This document shows positions 23,015 through 34,139 of a DNA stretch of 64,000 nt, in pieces. Source of the DNA: Asterias amurensis (lineage: Eukaryota; Echinodermata; Asteroidea; Forcipulatida; Asteriidae); the NCBI RefSeq assembly GCF_032118995.1, contig NC_092660.1, positions 20,818,501 to 20,882,500 on the forward strand. Direction: 5' to 3'. The position numbers and the translations under genes were made by a program. The notes under the pieces were generated by a model that saw nothing but the letters and a program-made list of their open reading frames with translations, was not told the DNA's origin and made no database searches. Position 1 is the stretch's first letter; the number at the start of each line of letters is the position of its first letter.

Positions 23015-25530
23015 ATTGTTAAAGCAAAGGTTGAGGTTTCCATAACGGCACATGGTTCAGATAGAATGAATGTTAAAGCCAAGGTTCAGGGTTCTATAAT
23101 AACACATGGTTCAGTTACAATGACGATTAAAGCAAAGGTTGATGGTTCTATAATAACACATGGTTCAGTTAGAATGAATGTTAAAGCAAAGGTTGATGGT
23201 TCTATAATAATACATGGTTCAGTTAGAATGAATGTTAAAGCAAAGGTTCAGGGTTCTATAATAACACATAGTTCAGTTAGAATGAAGGTTAAAGCAAAGG
23301 TTGATGGTTCTATAATAACACATGGTTCAGTTAGAATGAAGGTTAAAGCAAATGTTCAGGGTTCTATAATAACACATGGTTCAGTTAGAATGAAGGTTAA
23401 AGCAAAGGTTCAGGGTTCTATAATAACACATGGTTCAGTTAGAATGAAGGTTAAAGCCAAGGTTCAGGGTTCTATAATAACACATGGTTCAGTTAGAATG
23501 AATGTTAAAGCAAAGGTTGATGGTTCTATAATAACACATGGTTCAGTTAGAATGAATGTTAAAGCAAAGGTTGATGGTTCTATAACAACACATGGTTCAG
23601 TTAGAATGAAGGTTAAAGCAAAGGTTGATGGTTCTATAATAACACAAGGTTCAGTTAGAATGAAGGTTAAAGCCAAGGTTCAGGGTTCTATAATAACACA
23701 TGGTTCAGTTAGAATGAATGTTAAAGCAAAGGTTGATGGTTCTATAATAACACATGGTTCAGTTAGAATGAAGGTTAAAGCAAAGGTTCAGGGTTCTATA
23801 ATAACACATGGTTCAGTTAGAATGAAGGTTAAAGCAAAGGTTGATGGTTCTATAATAACACATGGTTCAGTTAGAATGAAGGTTAAAGCAAAGGTTGATG
23901 GTTCTATAATAACACATGGTTCAGTTAGAATGAATGTTAAAGCCAAGATTCAGGGTTCTATAATAACACATGGTTCAGTTAGAATGAAGGTTAAAGCCAT
24001 GGTTCAGGGTTCTATAATAACACATGGTTCAGTTAGAATGAAGGTTAAAGCAAAGGTTGATGGTTCTATAATAACACATGGTTCAGTTAGAATGAATGTT
24101 AAAGCAAAGGTTGATGGTTCTATAATAACACATGGTTCAGTTAGAATGAAGGTTAAAGCCAAGGTTGATGGTTCTATAATAACACATGGTTCAGTTAGAA
24201 TGAATGTTAAAGCAAAGGTTGATGGTTCTATAATAACACATGGTTCAGTTAGAATGAAGGTTAAAGCAAAGGTTGATGGTTCTATAATAACACATGGTTC
24301 AGTTAGAATGAAGGTAAAGCCAAGGTTCAGGGTTCTATAATAACACATGGTTCAGTTAGAATGAATGTTAAAGCAAAGGTTTATGGTTCTATAATAACAC
24401 ATGGTTCAGTTAGAATGAAGGTTAAAGCAAAGGTTCAGGGTTCTATAATAACACATGGTTCAGTTAGAATGAAGGTTAAAGCAAAGGTTCAGGGTTCTAT
24501 AATAACACATGGTTCAGTTAGAATGAAGGTTAAAGCAAAGGTTCAGGGTTCTATAATAACACATGGTTCAGTTAGAATGAAGGTTAAAGCCAAGGTTCAG
24601 GGTTCTATAATAACACATGTTTCAGTTAGAATGAATGTTAAAGCAAAGGTTGATGGTTCTATAATAACACATGGTTCAGTTAGAATGAATGTTAAAGCAA
24701 AGGTTGATGGTTCTATAATAACACATGGTTCAGTTAGAATGAATGTTAAAGCAAAGGTTGATGGTTCTATAATAACACATGGTTCAGTTAGAATGAAGGT
24801 TAAAGCCAAGGTTCAGGGTTCTATAATAACACATGGTTCAGTTAGAATGAATGTTAAAGCAAAGGTTGATGGTTCTATAATAACACATGGTTCAGTTAGA
24901 ATGAAGGTTAAAGCAAAGGTTCAGGGTTCTATAATAACACATGGTTCAGTTAGAATGAAGGTTAAACAAAGGTTGATGGTTCTATAATAACACATGGTTC
25001 AGTTAGAATGAAGGTTAAAGCAAAGGTTGATGGTTCTATAATAACACATGGTTCAGTTAGAATGAATGTTAAAGCCAAGATTCAGGGTTCTATAATAACA
25101 CATGGTTCAGTTAGAATGAAGGTTAAAGCCATGGTTCAGGGTTCTATAATAACACATGGTTCAGTTAGAATGAAGGTTAAAGCAAAGGTTGATGGTTCTA
25201 TAATAACACATGGTTCAGTTAGAATGAATGTTAAAGCAAAGGTTGATGGTTCTATAATAACACATGGTTCAGTTAGAATGAAGGTTAAAGCCAAGGTTCA
25301 GGGTTCTATAATAACACATGGTTCAGTTAGAATGAAGATTAAAGCAAAGGTTGATGGTTCATAACACATGGTTCAGTTAGAATGAATGTTAAAGCAAAGG
25401 TTGATGGTTCTATAATAACACATGGTTCAGTTAGAATGAATGTTAAAGCAAAGGTTGATGGTTCTATAATAACACATGGTTCAGTTAGAATGAAGGTTAA
25501 AGCCAAGGTTCAGGCTAAGGGTCAGGTTTA
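23015..25530. repeat. Minisatellite, 54-bp unit, about 46 copies
   Basis: The unit contains GGTTCTATAATAACACATGG, then TTCAGTTAGAATGAA and GTTAAAGC. Two site types alternate irregularly (GATGG or CAGGG; AATGTT or AAGGTT). The unit is 18 codons, so it reads open for long stretches on both strands, but no start context, splice sites or non-repeat coding sequence accompany it. A segment at about 23890-24130 recurs about 1132 bp later, near 21 units, pointing to unequal exchange. Confidence 0.95.
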
Positions 25531-25702
25531 AAATCAGTTTTAATGTCAGTGTCAGAATGAATATCAAGTTTACCTTTTAAACCCAACTCTTAAAGTCAAA
25601 ATAAGGGCCTGTCAGAGCCGAGGGAATTGTGTTAGTCAGCTTTGTGTTTGTCCTATATAGGGGCAATTATATTTGTGTAATAGTAGAAAATCACAGTAAA
25701 TA

Positions 25703-26035
25703 CTTAAAGTCACCTGGAAATAGATTTTTTGTATCCTTTCAAACATAAGAGTATATGCTTACGAACAATAAAACAATTTGTTAAGTAATTGTTTGTCACG
25801 ATTTATATGTTTAAAAAATGTATAAAGTTGTTTGGGGGGCTGACTCCGCCTACCCCTTTTGTGACGTCAATCGAGGCAGACTTTGCCTGCAATGCGTATA
25901 GTAAACACACGTGCAAAGTACATGTACATCCAAGTCGCGAGTTGGTACATTTCAAAAAGTGTTTTTCTGCATTCAGTTTGTACGTTTTTTTTAAACGTAC
26001 AAACTCACGACTTGGTCCGTACATGTACGATTTGA
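25703..26035. mobile_element. MITE family A, copy 2 (partial)
   Basis: TTAA followed by AGTCACCTGGAAATAG, then the family interior up to ACTTGGTCCGTACATGTAC, where similarity stops. The right third and right terminus are missing. Confidence 0.7.
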
Positions 26036-26379
26036 AAAGTTCACAATGCCAAAGAAAAGTAAATCCGGTTTCACACTTTGCGAAGGCGAATACGTGCTGA
26101 AGATTCACTATAGTACACTGTTTAATGACGCAACTATTCCCTTTGCTTTCACAGGTCGTAAAGTTAGGGAAACATTTAATAGTTAACCAAGACTCCACGA
26201 GTGACTTAGTAACTGTAGCCTTAGCCTTGATCAAGGCGCTACAGCCAGCCGCGATCGGCAAAATCCCAGTCCCCATCACTGAATTCCGCCAGCGCACCCC
26301 CATACATAACACAGTGCATATAATACGTGTACAGCGTATGTACACATACGTACTGTACATGTACATGTACCATCTGTAT

Positions 26380-26456
26380 ACGGTACACTTACGGTACACT
26401 TACGGTACACTTACGGTACACTTACGGTACACTTACGGTACACTTACGGTACATGG
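26380..26456. repeat. 11-bp tandem repeat, 7 copies
   Basis: ACGGTACACTT repeated seven times, about 60 bp before the candidate promoter of the small gene. Confidence 0.85.
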
Positions 26457-26517
26457 GTACCTCCCAAGTAGCGCCTTGATGGTTTTGTATCTGCCAAAAT
26501 TTAGGGTGGAGCTCATT

Positions 26518-26570
26518 ATGCTAATGTATACTAACAACCCGTTCTCATTGGTTGTTGGTTGACCTATAAA
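26518..26570 (+). promoter_or_regulatory. Candidate core promoter of the small gene
   Basis: Octamer-like ATGCTAAT at 26518-26525, inverted CCAAT (ATTGG) at 26547-26551 and TATAAA at 26565-26570 are in the order and spacing of a compact animal promoter. The first good ATG is about 100 nt after the TATA box. Confidence 0.35.
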
Positions 26571-26672
26571 CTCTCGCTGCGATGTCAATCACAACGTTGT
26601 TCTGCAAGCACTCGCACACATGTGCTCGTCGACGTATTGTAAAAAAGCAGTGACTGTAGTACAGTTGCAATA

Positions 26673-27153
26673 ATGGCGGCGGGCGAGGGAGAAATCCCTA
26701 CTAGTAAAACAAAACTGTAAGTCGCTGGAAATCAGTGGTGTATAATTTGCAACACAACTACAGAAACTTTCAACAAAATGTAACAACCGCGTTTAATGCA
26801 ATCATGGGTTTAGAAATAGAAGGAAGAAAAGTAGACCATGTGAAATGTGTTTGAGAAAGGTTAAAAAAGTATCCAGGTGTCATGGGTTTCCGGCAAGATG
26901 GCTACTTGGTAAGAATTCTTAGGTGTTGGGCATATGACAGTACAACACACCCCATCCCCTTGAAGCACAAACACAGACCAGATGAGATAAGAAACCCAGC
27001 TGTTTATTTTGTCTTAATGTAGACATATATTATTCATTACGTTTCTCCGTGTAAATCAAAGTTGGGGATCGAAAATATGTGTTGTCGACAGACGGTAGAA
27101 GATGGCGTGTGGCTGAACAACAACTACAAATAAAGTTCAATTTCATAAACTAA
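26673..27153 (+). CDS. Candidate small three-exon gene, Cys-rich product (76 aa)
   Basis: The exons are too short to stand out as open reading frames. Proposed exons are 26673-26716, 26814-26908 and 27062-27153, joined in frame to a TAA stop. The ATG has a good context (ATAATGGCG). Donors are GTAAGT and GTAAGA; the acceptors (TTTAG and AAAG) have weak pyrimidine tracts. The predicted product starts MAAGEGEIPTSKTKL, continues with a basic stretch and a CEMC...CH cluster that could bind zinc, and ends KFNFIN. An AATAAA at 27129-27134 overlaps the coding end, which would be unusual and argues for caution. Upstream lie ATGCTAAT, an inverted CCAAT box and TATAAA. I do not recognise the family. It could also be the start of a longer gene or a decayed repeat. 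Confidence 0.35.
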
Positions 27154-27887
27154 CTCTTGCCATACTACTAGTACTACACTACAACGTTACACTTTTAGTA
27201 CAGCAGCTTCCAATTCAGGGACAAATCTACCAGCTACGTTGTAATTATGATGCTAGTCCTCGTGTTATAATGAAACGCAAGACAACGAAAGTTGTTCGAA
27301 GTTGTTCAACACCATTACCGACCGGGCGAGTCATGTCCGGCTCACCCGCCCGGCAGCGCATCAGACCCCTTACAATCACAGCTAATATACACCACGCTCC
27401 CGACTGCTATAAAAAGCACGTAGTACAGTACATTTAAATATATATACAGCTAGCGTACAGCGTACACACACATGGACGTGGCATGATTGCTAGCAGTAAT
27501 ACGTCATTCTCAATCGCGCCTGTGATTGGCAATGTTTAGAATGACACGCCCACATCATGAATACCCTTTTATCGGAATTCCGATAAAGCTTTACAAACCC
27601 ATCAAGGCTGTTGTTTGAGCCACGTGTATGAGGTTGAAAATACAAAGACACGACCGTTCTCACGACTACGCTATACTGTTCTCGCTGTACAATGTATGGT
27701 AATGTAAATTGTGTATGCACTGCATGCGTGTGCCGCAAACCGGGCCGGGGAACAGTACGTCAACAGCCTTGATCAAGGCTACTGTAGCCTACATGCAATA
27801 TATTCATAATACAAACATGGTAAGAAATCTGGACGCAGGTTATATGGAAGAGACCCCGGTAAAGAAAAGTTGTTGTTGTTGTATTTA

Positions 27888-27918
<31 letters not shown>

Positions 27919-28765
27919 ATTTAGCTTTTTGAAGAAATAAGCGAATAAGTGATTTTCTTTTTCATGACTGTGTTCTACATCACAAGTATAACTATAATTT
28001 GTCTCCATGACTAAGTTTGAGTTCACCCACAGGGCTGCGTATTGAAATAATTGCGATAACTTGCATTTAGAAGCCTTTTTCTGTCCCTATAGCGCATATG
28101 TGAAACAGGATGCCAGACTAGTGTGCACATTGTGTCGTGCTCCGTTACCAACATGGCGTCACAGGAACCACGTGACCAAATGAAAGGTGTCCTTCCGTGT
28201 CGCAATCATAAAGTTATATATAGCTCTATGATCACAATACACAGCTCTTGGTCCAACAATATTGTTCCATTGCTTTCTCATCTATACGACAATTACTTGT
28301 AGATCAATATCACCTTGATGACCAACTACAATTCTGGAAACGTTGTATAACATTTCTGTGCAATTACTTGAGTAATTCTATCTGACACGTCACCACTAGA
28401 TTGGGGACAGCTTGTTCTACTGAAGGTATGGGCAGTGCTTCAAAGTCCAAATCAATACTGAATTTAAAGTTGTGTCGTTTAAAATTCAGATATCAATATA
28501 AACCACAGGGGAAACTGACTGGGTACATTTTTGGGGTTGAACTAAGAATTGACTAAAGTGGGATTCGAACCAACGACCTCCGGATTAACGTGCCGGCGCT
28601 CCCTGATAATTTTGTCAATATATTTGTTCGGGGGTGCCTGTCAGAAGCCATACAACCGTTAACTGCCGTGTAGCCAGGGATCACACCCAAATTACGATAC
28701 AATCTGGGAAGCGGCAGCCAGGGGATCACCTTAAAGGGTATAAAAAATATGTACTTTTTCCATAC
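27154..28765. other. Intergenic with simple repeat and tRNA-like piece
   Basis: Contains (AAAT)n at about 27887-27920, a GTTGTTGTTG stretch, and a tRNA-like B box on the - strand at about 28558-28605 (GGTTCGAATCCCAC). Several ATGGCG words occur without a convincing exon. Confidence 0.45.
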
Positions 28766-29143
28766 AAAAACACAATGTCCTCAGATTTACATTAAACTTA
28801 CACAGTTTGAAGATTATGATAGTAGAAAGCTTTCCTTGAAATTTTACTTACTGAGGTGCTGTACTTTTTGAGAAATGATTAAAAGTAATAATTTTCGTCT
28901 CAGTTTTAGCATGTAAAAACGTATTAACCAGTTATGCTATGGTTTTGGTTTAATATCATAACTGGTTAAGGGGATTTTACATGCTAAAATAATTTTGGTC
29001 TCATGAGACAAAATAATGATTTTGTGACTTGTTTTACTCATGTCTCAAAAATTACACAACCTTAGTTAGTAACATTCGAAGGGAAGCTTTCCTCTATCAT
29101 TATCTTCAAACCCTGTAAGTTTAATGTAAATCTGTGGACATTT
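28766..29143. mobile_element. MITE family F, copy 2
   Basis: TTTACATTAAACTTACACAG at the left and GTAAGTTTAATGTAAATCTG at the right, with the inner stem TTTTAGCATGTAAAA / TTTTACATGCTAAAA. Confidence 0.75.
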
Positions 29144-29997
29144 TAGGCTTGGTGGTCTGGGTATCATGCCAACCATGCTGTCCTATCAGTCGATGATGTC
29201 ATCGTCAGCCAATCACCCGTGCAAGAAAACCCTTCTGTCTAATAGTTGACTTTTTCGTAATGTGAGGTTTAGATTAACGGTGGAAATCGCTGTATCCTGA
29301 CTGGACTAGGAACGATCCGGTCTCAGTTTAAACATTTCCAGGTAGAATATGAAATAATATATCCATACATACTAATTGGGGACTGTTGCCGACATTCATA
29401 ACATGAAAATTTTCCGTGTTTTTGTGACTTGTTTTCTCCGTTTTTGAAGCCATTTTTCACGTACAAATTTCTCTTTTTAAAAATTGAGTTGCACCGATTT
29501 TTTTAATACATAACGCCAGATATGCTCTTTGTTTCAATTTACTGGTACATTAATTTGGTTGAGACTTTCCAGAAAAGGCCGAAAAAGACTGAATTTCAGC
29601 CCTTTGTACTAATTAGTATTCAAACCGAGGTCACGCATGAAAAATCACGCCTACTCGCGCAGATAAATAACAAAAATCGAGGGTTCTGCGGGTGGACTGT
29701 GTGTGTGTTAATTTTTAACTTCAGTGGATGTCAAACCTCAGATCTATTTACATATCATACCCACACTGCAGACTGAATGACAAACCCCACCTTCAGCGTG
29801 TTGGTACGCACCACCTACATAGTTCATAATTATTGACCGTTGTTATTTACATCGAAACTACAAGAAAACTGAACCGTGTCTGAGCAAAGAGAACAATGAT
29901 CGCTATACACGCAGCACGCATCCTAGCAGTGGATAAATCGACGCATTGCTCAGCTGCATGCGGACGCTACTTGAGTTTTACTGACGGGTAATATTAT

Positions 29998-30210
29998 TAG
30001 TTTCATGTAGCGGCTATCTGGTAATTCAACTCGTATATAAAGAAGACATTTCTAAAAACGTTTAGGCACACTGTTAGTTTCATGTAGCGGCTATCTGGTA
30101 ATTCAACTCGTATATATGAAGACATTTCTAAAAACGTTTAGGCACACTGTGGTGACGGCGTCTGGCGTTACAGACTCTCAACAAGTCGAGAGGGAATTGT
30201 GAACTTCTGA
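29998..30210 (+). promoter_or_regulatory. Gene 3 promoter with tandem-duplicated core
   Basis: A block of about 72 bp, from TAGTTTCATGTAGCGGCTAT to GTTTAGGCACACTGT, occurs twice in a row (about 29998-30073 and 30074-30150). The first copy carries TATATAAAG at 30035, the second TATATATG at about 30111. A single related block stands before gene 4. The ATG of gene 3 follows about 60 nt after the second block. Confidence 0.6.
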
Positions 30211-33200
30211 ATGATGAAACGGCGACTTCGATCTCACTTTGTTATTTTCTTGACGGTGTTTTGCCTAAGTGTTTTATATACTCTATTCTTCTTAACGGGA
30301 AAACCTGTGATATTTGGACTGAACATTTTGAACAGAGAACGGACTGGAGCACATTCACCTCTTTCCCTCGATGCAGTGGATCAGAGGCAAGATGGCGTCA
30401 TTGAAATAACAGGAACCACCAAAGATATCGATTCCAAATTAAGGTGAGAATTTAATCACTAAACCAGAAATCCGCACACGTTGAAAAAAAGGAGGATGGT
30501 TCAAACATCAGCTCCATAGAGGAATAAACCTCATTGCTTTAGTACCTCTGATTCACAGGAAAAACGATCTTGGTTCTTTGCAAAATCAGTCACAACACTG
30601 CAATTATTTTGATACCCTTTTTTCCTCGGCCAGGCAAAGATCCGATCGGATTGAGTTCCGAATATTCAAAGAAAGTGGGGATCATTTGATGTATTCATAC
30701 GACCTCTTGCTGACGTCACTACCCTGGGAATCGAATCCTAGCAATCTAGCCAAGTTCAGGTAATAACGTTCTGGTGTTAAAACAACATAGTATCTAATGT
30801 GGTTAAACGGATGTTTAAGGTTGCACTGGATTACCGGACACCATAATATTCGGTCTCAATGCAGCATGACCAGGTTTGCAGCCTAGTCTGGCACCCTGTG
30901 GGCGTACATACGTTGTTGGGACTAATAATAATATGGTTTCTAATCATAGACCTTTCCAAATAAACAAACCGCGCTTGTTGGCATGAACAGACGAATGTTA
31001 CAAATATTCAGTTGTGCTAACAAATTCAAACTTTTCTGCAAATTGTCGTTAAAGATTACCGCCCACCCCATGATTAATTCCTATGTTTCCTATAATTTCG
31101 ACACAATTTTTAATAATTTGTGGAACATTGTTACGATTGTAGCTATTGTTTTTGCTTTGCATTGATGACTTTCCAAGGTTTTCCAACCTTAGCTGGCAAC
31201 ACTTAGGGCTGTGACGTTACACAATAAAAATATAACGGTCATGTTCCATGTAAGCGCAATGGTGCCATCTTTCGACGTTTTCCCTCGGGAGAAACTTGCA
31301 CAGAGATTAACCAACACAAATAAACCCAGACTTCGTGCTCCAGACTTCGTTACATTAATAAATAACTCTGTTATTTATTCACACGATGATTACCTCAGTC
31401 ATCAAACCGTACTGTTCAGTTGGGGTATCTTTCGCATGGTGGCGCCCTACTGTCTAACAATCTCTTTTCAATGTTAAAGGGAGAAGTTATTAAACCATAC
31501 CAACTCGACCTTCCAAGACGAGTTCGTGTTGACACGTCGTAATGTGAGAGTAGGAGAAAAACTCCCTTTTACCTACAGTAACACAAGGCCAAACAGTAAA
31601 AAAGAAGTTTTCTACAAGCTCTCAAAAAGATTCATCAAAGATGACGTGCCACCGGTAAGTCAAAACTCAGGAGGAAGTAATGAGTACATATTACAAAGAG
31701 TAGGCCTCTCTGAGTTTAGGCCGATGTATTGGAAAACCACGTATGAACATAATCATGCACTCCTTTGTTTTGTCTTCGACCTTTCTTTTTGGGGGAATAA
31801 AATTGCATTTTCGTCCCTCCAGAATTCACCGTTATCTGGTAAACGATACAAACGATGCAGCGTGGTTGGCAATGGTGGAATTCTCTCTTATAGCAGCTGT
31901 GGGAAGGAGATTGACCAATCAGATTACGTCATCAGGTACGGCGGCCATTTCGGAGCCCTCAGCTTCAACTTGTTTTGGTTCTTTCCGCCTCTTTGAGATC
32001 GTTCTGAAAAGGTCACGTTCTTCAATGTTTCTTCCCATTGATATTAAGACCACGAGTAGCAGATTAACTGCAGCAAGTATACACTACACTAATATGCTCA
32101 TTACTTTCCCCCTATAAGTAGAATCTTGTTAAAGCAGTGGACACTATTGGTCAAAGACTAGTCTTCTCACTTGCTGTATCTCAACATAATATGCATAAAA
32201 TAATAAACCTGTGAAAATTTGAACTCAATTGGTTGTCGAAGTTGCGAGATATTAATAGAAGAAAAAACACACTTGTCACACGACGTTTTGTGCTTTCAGA
32301 TGCTTGATCTCGGGACCTCAAGTTCTAATTATGAGGTCTCGAAATCAAATTCGTGGGAAATTACTTTTTTCTCGAAAACTAATTTACTTCAGAGAGAGCT
32401 GTTTCTCACAATGTTTTATACTATCAAAAGCTTACCATTGCTTGTTACCAAGTAATTTTTTATGCAAATTTTTTTTGGGAGTAATTACCAATAGTGTCTA
32501 CTACCTTTAACGAAGAGGTTAAAAATGTGTTTAAATTGCTTGTTTTCATCAGGTCGAATCTCCCGCCTTTACGCCCTCACGCGGCAGACGCTGGCTGGAA
32601 AACCAACCTAACGACGATGAATCCGAGTGTTGCTGACCATAGGTACAACATTATAAATTTCTCAATATTTGACTGTGGTGACTTAGTTCGAGTTGCCATT
32701 TTTTCGTTTTAGTTTTAAATATGGCGATAAAATATAAATCCAACATCTTCATGGAAAAATATTGTGTTGTCCAAACAAAACCTGAAAATAGGAAAACAAT
32801 AATTATATATTTTTATTTTACAGATTTAACAACCTAAAGACCAAAGCGGATGCCAATGAGTTCGTAAAGGTTATTGGTGACTACTACGGTGTCCTTTGGA
32901 TGCCATGCGTGGGATCCCCCGCCAGGATTAAACTGTGCTTCAAAGCAAAACACACCCTTGACAGATACGGTGTCCGAAATCCAAAGACCTCCATCGCAAA
33001 CCCATTCCATTATCTAGCAATAATCGACTTCTGGAAAAGCAGAAACATGACAATATTCCCAACAACAGGTGAGTTTAGTTCGAGATCCCCCCCCCCACAA
33101 GGTTATCCATTGAAAATTTATACGGATGCAGAGTTAAAAGTTAAAGACATAATCTCACTTGAGAACTTCTTATCTTTCTAAAGGTTTCTACATGACTCAC

Positions 33201-33434
33201 TTGGCACTGACGATGTGTGAAGAGACACACCTCTATGGCTTCTGGCCCTTCCCCTACAGGGTGCCAGACAGGGTGACAGACCCTTGGACAAACACCATGA
33301 GGAATGTCAAATATCACTACTTCGACAAAATTGGGTCAAATAAAGCTCATTCAATGAACGATGAGTTTGCTGTATTGCTTCAGATGCACGTTATGGGACT
33401 CCTTAAGTTGCATGTTAGAGATTGCGACGTTTAA
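30211..33434 (+). CDS. ST8SIA-like: ST8Sia-like alpha-2,8-sialyltransferase, gene 3 (complete, 410 aa)
   Basis: Seven coding exons: 30211-30443, 30634-30759, 31480-31654, 31823-31935, 32553-32642, 32824-33068 and 33184-33434 (1233 nt in frame, stop TAA). The product starts [10 protein letters not shown]; either Met could initiate. The signal anchor is at about residues 10-28. Motif L starts at C190 (CSVVGNGGILSYSSCGKEID) and ends near TTMNPS (residue 241). Motif S is residues 328-350 ([12 protein letters not shown]), motif III is HYFD 372-375, and motif VS is H383-E388. C190 and C339 are in the positions of the disulfide that joins motifs L and S in the family. Sequons NHT, NST, NLT and NMT are present. 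This is the most compact gene of the array (3.2 kb) and the closest relative of gene 4, including the promoter. The C-terminal end is LHVRDCDV. Acceptor preference is unknown. Confidence 0.9.
32134..32506. mobile_element. MITE family C, copy in gene 3 intron 4
   Basis: AGCAGTGGACACTATTGG at the left and CCAATAGTGTCTACTACCT at the right, flanked by TTAA at 32130-32133 and 32507-32510. Confidence 0.8.
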
Positions 33435-34139
33435 GGATTCGCTCTGAGTTTCATTCAACCGGGATTTCCGAATATTCGTTGAAGTTATCTTTACATGGCG
33501 TCACTGCAGTAGGACGCCCTTACACAGAGGTGAAATAAGGTTTGACATTGGCTAATTCTATAAGCCGCACGTACAAAAACATGAAGGCATCATGTTTCGT
33601 TTTTCACAATGTAGTTTTTACATGCACACCTGCCCATGCAGTTGTTGCAGTCGCCTGAATCGAGTGCGGTGCGTGTGATACTAATAATCACGATCATTTC
33701 CATCATACTAAAACAAAACAAGATGGCAGTTTGTTTGATGATGTTGACGTTACCTCTGTCAAACCATAAACAAACTAATTAAGTAATCTGTAACAATAAT
33801 GTAGTAATGCCAATTTTTATATTTTGCAAGGCGCTTTGAGGCCTTGCATAATGTTTTAATTATTATTATTTTTATTATGGCGGTTTTTCAATTTTATACT
33901 TAAAGTGTTAATCACCCTATTTACAGAAAGAAAAATGAAAAAAATGCGATGATATGTTAATTAGTTGTGTTTTATAATTCTCTAATCGAGCAATTCATGC
34001 TGTTATGGCAACTGGAATGCTGTTATGTGTGTTATTAACAACCCATTAGCAAAAGTACCAACTGTGAATCCGTTTGTCACATTGTGTCGCATCACTGCCC
34101 AATAATTTCAATAACTTCCAATCATCCATTTTAATAATT
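33435..34139 (+). other. 3' flank of gene 3
   Basis: The first 110 nt resemble the 3' flank of gene 4 (CATTCAACCGGGAT, then GTAGGACGCCC/TTAGGACGCCC), so the duplication includes 3' UTR. No clear poly(A) hexamer close to the stop. Confidence 0.5.

Noticed and set aside
22961-25364. Open frames of 459, 208 and 118 codons as repetitive proteins
   Set aside because: They are the 54-bp minisatellite read in frame; equivalent open frames exist on the other strand, and there are no flanking coding exons.
28023-28205. ATGGCG-start frame near 28154 (+) and the 60-codon - strand frame
   Set aside because: No splice donor or continuing exon found, and no protein-like pattern.
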